Shown here one piece after another: positions 6,592 to 11,252 of a stretch of DNA of 11,252 bases. This DNA is from an uncultured Christensenella sp. (GTDB lineage: Bacteria > Bacillota > Clostridia > Christensenellales > UBA1242): the NCBI GenBank assembly GCA_905203645.1, contig CAJKWP010000042.1, forward strand, positions 1 through 11,252. Reading direction: 5' to 3'. Each line of letters starts with the position of its first letter. The first letter of the stretch is position 1. The translations under genes were made by a program, and so were the position numbers. Under the pieces are notes generated by a model. That model saw nothing but the letters and a program-made list of their open reading frames with translations. It did not search any database and was not told the DNA's origin.

Positions 6592-6933
6592 TTAATTCAA
6601 CACCAAAATTGTCATGCCCATGTTACTGTGATTGAAATCTTTGTCCAATGGCAAATCGGGATTGTCTATCAAAATTTTTTGTGCTTTGGGATTCAGCCCA
6701 TTCCACTCCACGCCAAACAAATAATCTTTTATAATGTTGTTTTTCTTCCAAATCTTGACTTGATTTTTTATGGCCACACAGATTGCACCACCACTTCCGC
6801 CAGAACCATATCCATGCACAACCTTCAAAAGATTTATTCCTTCTTTTTTGCAAAGATCAATTTCAATTTCCACAAGCCCAATCGCTTCAACCACACTTGG
6901 AAAGTTTTGTTTTACATTGTATTCCTTTAACAT
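6592..6933 (-). CDS. Small stand-alone Smr-domain protein
   Basis: The 113-residue product is a stand-alone Smr (MutS2 C-terminal type) domain. The signature HGYGSGGSGGAI (40-51) follows a helix-strand segment VEIEIDLCKKEGINLLKVV, and the tail KDYLFGVEWNG...LDKDFNHSNMGMTILVL is typical of short Firmicutes Smr proteins. Smr domains bind or cut nucleic acids; the first DLHG-type motif is not obvious here, as is common for this short group. The longer frame back to an ATG at 7002 is rejected because that ATG lies inside a terminator hairpin and the extra 23 residues have no support. The chosen ATG has no Shine-Dalgarno site: the promoter's TATAAT ends 6 bases before it, so the mRNA should be leaderless. 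A real start further downstream is unlikely because the domain begins at once. Confidence 0.88.
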   Translation of the reverse strand: MLKEYNVKQNFPSVVEAIGLVEIEIDLCKKEGINLLKVVHGYGSGGSGGAICVAIKNQVKIWKKNNIIKDYLFGVEWNGLNPKAQKILIDNPDLPLDKDFNHSNMGMTILVLN

Positions 6934-6939
6934 AACATT

Positions 6940-6968
6940 ATTATATCCAAAAATTTTGTTCGACGCAA
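6940..6968 (-). promoter_or_regulatory. Promoter of the Smr gene, predicting a leaderless mRNA
   Basis: TTGCGT (6963-6968), 17 bases, consensus TATAAT (6940-6945) on the minus strand. The usual 6-base discriminator (6934-6939) puts +1 at 6933, the A of the Smr ATG. Confidence 0.7.
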
Positions 6969-6991
6969 TTTTTTTTGCAAAATTCAACCGC

Positions 6992-7024
6992 AAAAAAAAC
7001 ACATCCAGTTGGATATGTTTTTTT
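6992..7024. terminator. Near-symmetric intrinsic terminator after the BspA remnant
   Basis: The stem AAAACA-c-ATCC pairs with GGAT-a-TGTTTT around AGTT (7007-7010), with one C/A mismatch and T runs on both strands. On the minus strand it lies 13 bases past the remnant's stop and is followed by T8. Confidence 0.7.
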
Positions 7025-7036
7025 GATTTTTATTTA

Positions 7037-7123
7037 TCAAGCGATACCAAAAATTTTGCTTGCATAATCCGACCAATTTGTTGCCGTTTTGTATGCGAAA
7101 CATTTACCATCCAAAACGCATTG
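7037..7123 (-). pseudogene. C-terminal remnant of a BspA-like leucine-rich-repeat protein
   Basis: A 28-codon scrap between two stop codons on the minus strand ends AYKTATNWSDYASKIFGIA. This matches, in the same terminal position, the end of the intact BspA-like protein at the right of the window (DAYKTANVWKDLANILPIA): identical AYKTA, then W, D, A and the final IA. This motif closes many BspA-type surface proteins. No start codon, RBS or repeats precede it: just upstream in frame is a TAA, and the neighbouring frame reads NNNAFWMVNV, which could be the displaced preceding strand (compare DAFVLWGVKIYV). The scrap lies between the terminator of the 190-residue secreted protein and a further terminator, so it is the end of a once separate or fused gene left after a deletion and frameshift. 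Too short to be certain by eye. Confidence 0.6.
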
Positions 7124-7147
7124 TTATTTTTCCAATATTTTGGCAAA

Positions 7148-7172
7148 CAAAAAAAGCCCAACAGAATGGACT
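7148..7172 (-). terminator. Intrinsic terminator of the 190-residue secreted protein
   Basis: On the minus strand AGTCCA and TGGGCT (7167-7172 and 7155-7160, one T-G pair) form a 6-bp stem with a 6-base loop, followed by T7 and GTTTG. It starts 26 bases after the stop codon. Confidence 0.75.
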
Positions 7173-7198
7173 CTTATATTTGTTGTGTTAATCAACTT

Positions 7199-7771
7199 TT
7201 ATGCAAGTTCAAAATGAATGGTAAAACTGTTCGGTTCGTTGACGAAATTTTCAGTTGTCAAAAGACGCATCGTAACAGTCGCTTCTTTTTCATCAGCCAC
7301 CCAGCTTCCAGTTTGACTATTGTAACTGTAAGGTTGCAACGTAACTGCTTCACTTGGAGTGTTTGAAAATTTTGGAGTTGAAACAGGGTTGTAATTGTTG
7401 CGAATTTCTGCTTTGATAGCATAGTCGTTGAAGTTTTTAATTTTGAATCTGAAAACAATATCTTTATAACCCGAAGCGCCTTCGACAAATTCAACTTGAT
7501 ATTTGTTGCGATATGCGACTTCGCCAGCACGGTCAAACATATCTGACAGTTTGTCATGAGTCAAAAAGTTGGCATAATTTTCTTCATTGCGACAGCCTGT
7601 TATACTCCCGTTTATCTCAACAAAAAACTTGTCAGATGGAATATCAAAATAAAAGGTATTGCTTACAGATGATGAAGCTGAGTTTGCAGCATACACACCA
7701 AACGCAAACAAAGAAAAAGCAAACAAAATTGAAACGACTGAAAGAATTATATTTATCGTTCTTTTCTTCAA
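7199..7771 (-). CDS. Secreted beta-rich protein sharing the N-terminal domain of the BspA-like protein
   Basis: The 190-residue product has a signal peptide (KKR, hydrophobic 8-24, cleavage likely within GVYAAN near residue 28-29), so it is exported. The body is one domain of alternating strands. Part of it, YQVEFVEGASGYKDIVFRFK followed by IKNFNDYAIKAEI (91-123), aligns with LDLNFVEDSNGVKDITIGFY followed by MTNYSNYPVKATI in the BspA-like gene, and the signal-peptide end FGVYAA is the same. It therefore is a paralogue carrying only that domain, without repeats. Its general look recalls TasA/camelysin-type exported matrix proteins, but that is an impression. The start is TTG (7769-7771), set by the strong GGGGAGG at 7779-7785 with 7 bases spacing. 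It has its own promoter and terminator. A BspA C-terminal remnant downstream raises the question of whether it once was longer. Confidence 0.88.
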   Translation of the reverse strand: MKKRTINIILSVVSILFAFSLFAFGVYAANSASSSVSNTFYFDIPSDKFFVEINGSITGCRNEENYANFLTHDKLSDMFDRAGEVAYRNKYQVEFVEGASGYKDIVFRFKIKNFNDYAIKAEIRNNYNPVSTPKFSNTPSEAVTLQPYSYNSQTGSWVADEKEATVTMRLLTTENFVNEPNSFTIHFELA

Positions 7772-7793
7772 TTTGCAACCTCCCCTTTTTGTT

Positions 7794-7821
7794 ATTTTAA
7801 TCTTTTTTGCAATAAATACAA
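7794..7821 (-). promoter_or_regulatory. Promoter of the 190-residue secreted protein
   Basis: TTGTAT (7816-7821), 16 bases, then TAAAAT (7794-7799) on the minus strand. No hairpin terminator for dnaB is visible between its stop and this promoter, so some read-through from dnaB is possible. Confidence 0.5.
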
Positions 7822-7877
7822 AACATTTTTACATTTTTTTTAATTTTTTGTGTATTTTTTTGCTCAAAATAACAATT

Positions 7878-9410
7878 TTATTCAAAATCGGCATCTGGTT
7901 TCAAAACAACTTCGCTGTCACCAACTGTTGCATCTGGCATGTTTTGGAACTCGGGATTTGGCAAGTCGGCATCTTGTGACATTTCTGGTGGTGGAACTTG
8001 GGCAAATTGTGAATCTTCTTCTTGTTGCTTCAAAACAACGTCTTGTTCTTCACGTTTTTTGACAACTGGTTTTTTGTCCAAATCAACAAAAGTTGTATAT
8101 TCACCAAACCAGCGCAATTTGATAGTATCAATCGAACCATTACGATGTTTTGCGATATTGAGTTCACACACACCGGGTTCATCTTCATTTACGACATCGT
8201 TGTACATATCTGCCTTGTAAATAAACATAACAATGTCTGCATCCTGTTCGATAGAACCAGATTCTCTCAAATCCGAAAGCACAGGTCTGTGGTCCTTACG
8301 AGTTTCAACAGCACGAGAAAGTTGTGAAAGCAAAATTATCGGAACGTTAAGTTCTTTTGCAGCGATTTTCAAGTAACGTGTAATTTCACTTATTTCTTGT
8401 TGACGGTTATCTTTGATTTTTCCGCCGCCATTCATAAGTTGCAAATAGTCGATCATAACCAAATCAAGTCCGCTTTCACGTTTGAGTCTTCGACATTTTG
8501 AAAGAACGTCCATAGGTGTGTTCATACTGCTGTCGTCAACGTAAATTCCCGCATCACTGAGTTTTTTGTTCGCCGCCCAAATTGCCTTCCATTCTTCAAC
8601 GTTGAGTTCACCTTTGAGCGCCTTGCCCATGTTTACAGTTGCAACCGAACAAAGTGCCCTTTGTGCCAACTGTGTTTTTGGCATTTCCAAAGAAAATATA
8701 GCGCATTTTTTGCCATGATTGATTGCTGCATTTACAACAATATTCATAGCCAAAGATGTTTTTCCGACACCAGGTCTTGCCGCAAGCAAAATAAGGTCAC
8801 TGTTTTGAAGTCCGTTTGTTACTCTGTCCAGTTCCTTGAGTCCAGTTGGAATTCCACGAAGAGCATTGGTATCCTTTGCAATCATATCAAACTTGTCAAT
8901 AACAGATTTGAGTGCATCACCAATATGTTGCAAACTGGAACGGTCTTCGTTTTGTGAAATTTCAAATATAAGTTTTTCGGCAGTGCCAAGTGCTTCGACT
9001 TTGTCTTCACTTTCATAAGCGGTTTCGATTATTTTTTGTCCAGATTCGATAAGTTTGCGCAAAACACTGTCACGTTTGACAATATTTACATAGTGCATAA
9101 AGTTTGCAGCAGATGGCACAACGTTTGTCAGATTTGTAATATATTCAATTCCGCCAACACTTTCCAAAATGCCGTTCTTTTCCAATTCATCCGAAAGGGT
9201 GACAAAGTCAACAGGTCTGTTTGTGTTGTAAATATTTGTCATTGCTTCAAAAATTTGGCTGTGCGATTGCATATAAAAATCACTGTCACTCAAATTTGAA
9301 AAAACTTGAAGTGGCACGTTTTCATCAATCAAAACACAGCCCAACACGGCTTGTTCGGCTTCAATACTGTGTGGCATTACTTTTGCACGTTTTACATTTT
9401 TTGTTTCCAT
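7878..9410 (-). CDS. dnaB: Replicative DNA helicase DnaB (DnaC of Bacillus naming)
   Basis: This is the hexameric helicase that unwinds DNA at the replication fork and recruits primase. The 510-residue product has the N-terminal domain (MPHSIEAEQAVLGCVLID, 12-29) and the RecA-like C-terminal domain: Walker A ARPGVGKT (211-218), FSLEM with the catalytic Glu242, Walker B LVMIDYLQL (318-325), the LSQLSR sensor (361-366), the block SDLRESGSIEQDADIV (379-394) and the arginine finger region KHRNGS (421-426). The ATG at 9410 is chosen over an in-frame ATG at 9479 because AAGGAAG (9416-9422) stands 5 bases before it, homology starts just after, and the longer version would overlap the preceding gene. 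After the domain ends near residue 447 there is a 63-residue acidic, Pro/Gln/Asp-rich tail, longer than the few residues usual in about 450-residue relatives. It is the second gene of an operon, 10 bases after the first. Confidence 0.96.
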   Translation of the reverse strand: METKNVKRAKVMPHSIEAEQAVLGCVLIDENVPLQVFSNLSDSDFYMQSHSQIFEAMTNIYNTNRPVDFVTLSDELEKNGILESVGGIEYITNLTNVVPSAANFMHYVNIVKRDSVLRKLIESGQKIIETAYESEDKVEALGTAEKLIFEISQNEDRSSLQHIGDALKSVIDKFDMIAKDTNALRGIPTGLKELDRVTNGLQNSDLILLAARPGVGKTSLAMNIVVNAAINHGKKCAIFSLEMPKTQLAQRALCSVATVNMGKALKGELNVEEWKAIWAANKKLSDAGIYVDDSSMNTPMDVLSKCRRLKRESGLDLVMIDYLQLMNGGGKIKDNRQQEISEITRYLKIAAKELNVPIILLSQLSRAVETRKDHRPVLSDLRESGSIEQDADIVMFIYKADMYNDVVNEDEPGVCELNIAKHRNGSIDTIKLRWFGEYTTFVDLDKKPVVKKREEQDVVLKQQEEDSQFAQVPPPEMSQDADLPNPEFQNMPDATVGDSEVVLKPDADFE

Positions 9411-9420
9411 TTTGTCTTCC

Positions 9421-9678
9421 TTATTCGTGGTTGAATGGGTCGGACTTTCCTTCCCACTTTTTGTCTTGCTTATCTTCAATTTTTGTATAAATAACTACGT
9501 ACAAAAATGTAACCAAACAACAAGCAAGTACAATCAAAAATATACTCAATGCGTCGTCCATTTTCAAATCCGCAAACCAAATAGACAAAAATACCGCCAC
9601 CGGTACGACAAGGCAAATACCAATGCCAATTTTTTTTGCAAGTTTTTTGGGTCTTTGAGTACGTTGATTCATATCCAT
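9421..9678 (-). CDS. Small two-helix membrane protein upstream of dnaB
   Basis: The product, 85 residues from the ATG at 9678 or 83 from the ATG at 9672, starts with a basic segment (NQRTQRPKKLAKK), then two hydrophobic helices (IGIGICLVVPVAVFLSIWF and ALSIFLIVLACCLVTFLYVV) separated by ADLKMDD, and ends in a charged tail (KIEDKQDKKWEGKSDPFNHE). Both ends are predicted to be cytoplasmic. I do not recognise the family. Neither ATG has a Shine-Dalgarno site; the upstream in-frame ATG at 9759 is rejected since it lies in a terminator stem. The -10 box ends only 4 bases before the ATG at 9678, so the mRNA has almost no leader. It is co-transcribed with dnaB, whose RBS overlaps its stop codon, so its level may affect dnaB translation, but no functional link is shown. 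Confidence 0.8.
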   Translation of the reverse strand: MDMNQRTQRPKKLAKKIGIGICLVVPVAVFLSIWFADLKMDDALSIFLIVLACCLVTFLYVVIYTKIEDKQDKKWEGKSDPFNHE

Positions 9679-9682
9679 AAAG

Positions 9683-9711
9683 AATATAACACAAAACAAT
9701 ACAAAATACAA
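9683..9711 (-). promoter_or_regulatory. Promoter of the membrane protein-dnaB operon
   Basis: TTGTAT (9706-9711), 17 bases, then TATATT (9683-9688) on the minus strand. The expected +1 falls at about 9676, inside or just beside the first possible start codon and 4 bases before the second ATG (9672). Confidence 0.55.
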
Positions 9712-9718
9712 ATATTTC

Positions 9719-9761
9719 AAAAAAAATATTTTGCACCCAAACCCAAAGGCAAAATGCAAAA
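9719..9761 (-). terminator. Probable terminator of the BspA-like gene
   Basis: TTTTGCA and TGCAAAA (9755-9761 and 9729-9735) form a 7-bp stem with a 19-base G/T-rich loop, followed on the minus strand by TA and a T8 run. It lies about 60 bases past the BspA-like stop codon. The long loop lowers confidence. Confidence 0.5.
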
Positions 9762-9822
9762 GATTTTTATTTTTTTAGTTTGTATTTTTGTTTTGAAAAA
9801 ACTGATTAAAAAATTTAATTTT

Positions 9823-11252
9823 TCACGCTATCGGAAGTATGTTTGCCAAATCTTTCCAAACATTTGCAGTTTTGTAAGCGTCAATACTTTCTGCTGGAAC
9901 ATAAATTTTTACACCCCATAATACAAAAGCGTCAGTAGCAGTTGGTGGTGTTTTTGCAAGCATTACAAGTGTTTTAAGCGACGACATACAAACAGCATAA
10001 CGTCCCATCGAAGTTACACTTTCAGGCAAAACAATCAAAGTGCATGCGCAGTCCGAAAAAGCATACCCACCAATAAATGCACATTTGCTGTTTTGTTCAA
10101 ATGTTACACTTTCAAGGCTTGTGCAATCATCAAATGTGTTTGCTCCAATCTTTTCTACACTTGCGGGGATTATCACACTTTTCAAACTTGCACAAAAGAA
10201 AAATGCTCCAACGTTTTCAGTATCACTGATATAGTAAGAATCCAAAATTTTCAGTTGATTTGGCAAATCAATTTGAGTCAAAGAATCACAGCACGCAAAC
10301 GCACCTGCGCCAATATATTGGATTGTGTCTGGAAGAATTGCTCTTGTCAATTTTGTTAAAACTGCAAACGCACCAATTTGCAATTCGGTTATTCCTTCCG
10401 AAACAATCACGGAAGTTATTTTTTCATTTTTTTGAGTATAAGCCGCTTCCCTTATTCTATAATCACCTGTTCCATATACTTGAATTGCCGCCAACATAGT
10501 CGCCATTCCATTTGGCGCTACTGGAAGTTCACCATGGGTGCCATCATCATAAGTTGCTGGATACACAATTTCACCTTCTGCATCAGATTTTATGCTTGCT
10601 GTATAATACCCACCGCTTATTGTTGCTGAATTGCCTGTTGTGTAGGCAAAGTCAAGTTTTGAATTTGTTGGTGTCAAATCATATTTTTCAAACACAACAT
10701 TTATCCCAAGTTCCTGTGCATTTACGCTGACAGAATCGTTGTCAAGTGACAAAGTTATCTTTGCCAATTTTGACGTTGGGTTTTGCTTGTATGTGTCAAG
10801 TAAAACCACTTGATTTTTGTCACTTATTGTAACGTTTGTGATGTCCTTTTTCACTGTGATTGTTGCTTTGACTGGATAGTTTGAATAGTTGGTCATATAA
10901 AAACCAATAGTGATGTCTTTTACACCATTGCTATCTTCGACAAAGTTCAAGTCCAAGTCTGTCCAATTTGAAAAATTGTCAGTGTCGTCATTGCTTGTTT
11001 CGCCTTTTGTCCAATCAAGATAACTTTTTCCACTTGTAACTTTTGTCAAAGACGAAAAGTCTTTTGTTGCTGGCACAGCCAAAAAGTCACTTGCAGATAT
11101 CCCTGCACCTGTTTCATCTGCTTTGCCTTGAACCAAAACGCTTGCATCACGAGCCGTGTATGATACTTGTCCGCTGATAGAAACGCTTGGGTTTGAAGCA
11201 GCGTAAACGCCAAACATCATAAGGCAAATTGACATCATACAAGTGATTGCAG
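9823..11252 (-). CDS. BspA-like leucine-rich-repeat surface protein, 5' end cut by the window
   Basis: An exported protein with three parts, numbered from the Met at 11238. The N-terminus is the end of a signal peptide (CMMSICLMMFGVYAA), which runs open to the window edge, so the true start lies outside. Residues about 15-190 form a beta-rich domain shared with the 190-residue secreted protein. Residues about 272-430 are BspA-type leucine-rich repeats (LRR_5) of about 23 residues, visible as ITELQIGAFAVLTKLTRAILP, IQYIGAGAFACCDSLTQIDLP, VEKIGANTFDDCTSLESVTF and similar units. The last 40 residues are the usual cap (KIYVPAESIDAYKTANVWKD...ILPIA). BspA-like proteins are surface proteins used in adhesion to host proteins or other bacteria. 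No LPxTG anchor, transmembrane tail or cell-wall-binding repeat is present at the C-terminus, so attachment, if any, would come from the N-terminal domain; secretion is equally possible. Confidence 0.93.
   Translation of the reverse strand, partial: AITCMMSICLMMFGVYAASNPSVSISGQVSYTARDASVLVQGKADETGAGISASDFLAVPATKDFSSLTKVTSGKSYLDWTKGETSNDDTDNFSNWTDLDLNFVEDSNGVKDITIGFYMTNYSNYPVKATITVKKDITNVTISDKNQVVLLDTYKQNPTSKLAKITLSLDNDSVSVNAQELGINVVFEKYDLTPTNSKLDFAYTTGNSATISGGYYTASIKSDAEGEIVYPATYDDGTHGELPVAPNGMATMLAAIQVYGTGDYRIREAAYTQKNEKITSVIVSEGITELQIGAFAVLTKLTRAILPDTIQYIGAGAFACCDSLTQIDLPNQLKILDSYYISDTENVGAFFFCASLKSVIIPASVEKIGANTFDDCTSLESVTFEQNSKCAFIGGYAFSDCACTLIVLPESVTSMGRYAVCMSSLKTLVMLAKTPPTATDAFVLWGVKIYVPAESIDAYKTANVWKDLANILPIA

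Noticed and set aside
6934..7002. N-terminal extension of the Smr protein from the ATG at 7002
   Set aside because: That ATG lies inside the terminator stem at 6992-7024 and has no RBS; the promoter at 6940-6968 would be inside the gene, and the Smr family begins at the later Met.
9411..9479. N-terminal extension of DnaB from the ATG at 9479
   Set aside because: It would overlap the preceding membrane protein by about 59 bases, and the ATG at 9410 has a well-placed AAGGAAG and immediate family similarity.
9679..9759. N-terminal extension of the small membrane protein from the ATG at 9759
   Set aside because: It starts in the probable terminator stem of the BspA-like gene and crosses the proposed promoter; a third hydrophobic segment there comes from T-rich noncoding DNA.
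9775..9822. AT-only inverted repeat ATTAAA-TTT-TTTAAT after the BspA-like gene as a terminator
   Set aside because: The stem has no G-C pair and would be unstable; the hairpin at 9729-9761 is a better candidate.

Overview
The window looks like a chromosomal stretch of a low-GC Gram-positive bacterium, most likely an uncultured member of class Clostridia from a host-associated anaerobic habitat. The evidence is AT-rich DNA, G-rich Shine-Dalgarno sites, TTG as well as ATG starts, standard sigma-A-like promoters, a Firmicutes-type DnaB, a HelD-like motor, a YjzC-like small protein and BspA-type leucine-rich-repeat surface proteins. The lineage is inferred; there is no rRNA or marker protein specific enough to name a genus. 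I see no phage, transposase, CRISPR or antibiotic-resistance gene.

Layout, left to right. (1) 1-773: the end of an unrecognised membrane protein (+), probably starting before the window, with a 13-bp stem shared with the convergent helD. (2) 783-3956 (-): an unknown lipoprotein followed, 5 bases after its overlapping stop/RBS, by a HelD-like ATPase; one promoter drives both. (3) 4100-4867 (+): a divergent CYTH-like protein, transcribed away from the lipoprotein across a promoter region with a 12-bp palindrome, ending in a bidirectional terminator. (4) 4944-5918 (-): a single-pass membrane protein with a long Lys/Glu-rich tail and a terminal DUF2188-like domain. (5) 6113-6271 (-): a 52-residue YjzC-like protein. 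(6) 6358-6544: small tandem hairpin repeats, two terminators and tRNA-Glu(CTC). (7) 6592-6933 (-): a small Smr-domain protein whose promoter places transcription exactly at its ATG. (8) 6992-7772 (-): a secreted beta-domain protein, its terminator, then a decayed C-terminal scrap of a BspA-like protein with another terminator. (9) 7878-9678 (-): a two-helix membrane protein and dnaB in one operon, with a promoter almost touching the first gene's start. (10) 9823-11252 (-): a BspA-like leucine-rich-repeat surface protein, cut by the right edge.

Nearly everything is on the minus strand in short units of one or two genes, each with its own promoter and terminator. dnaB, helD and the tRNA are housekeeping functions. 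The other theme is the cell envelope: a lipoprotein, two paralogous exported proteins sharing one N-terminal domain, and three membrane proteins of unknown role. I do not see a single multi-gene new system. The most notable points are the predicted leaderless gene, the remnant of a lost BspA paralogue between two terminators, the shared exported domain, and the tandem hairpin repeat beside the tRNA.
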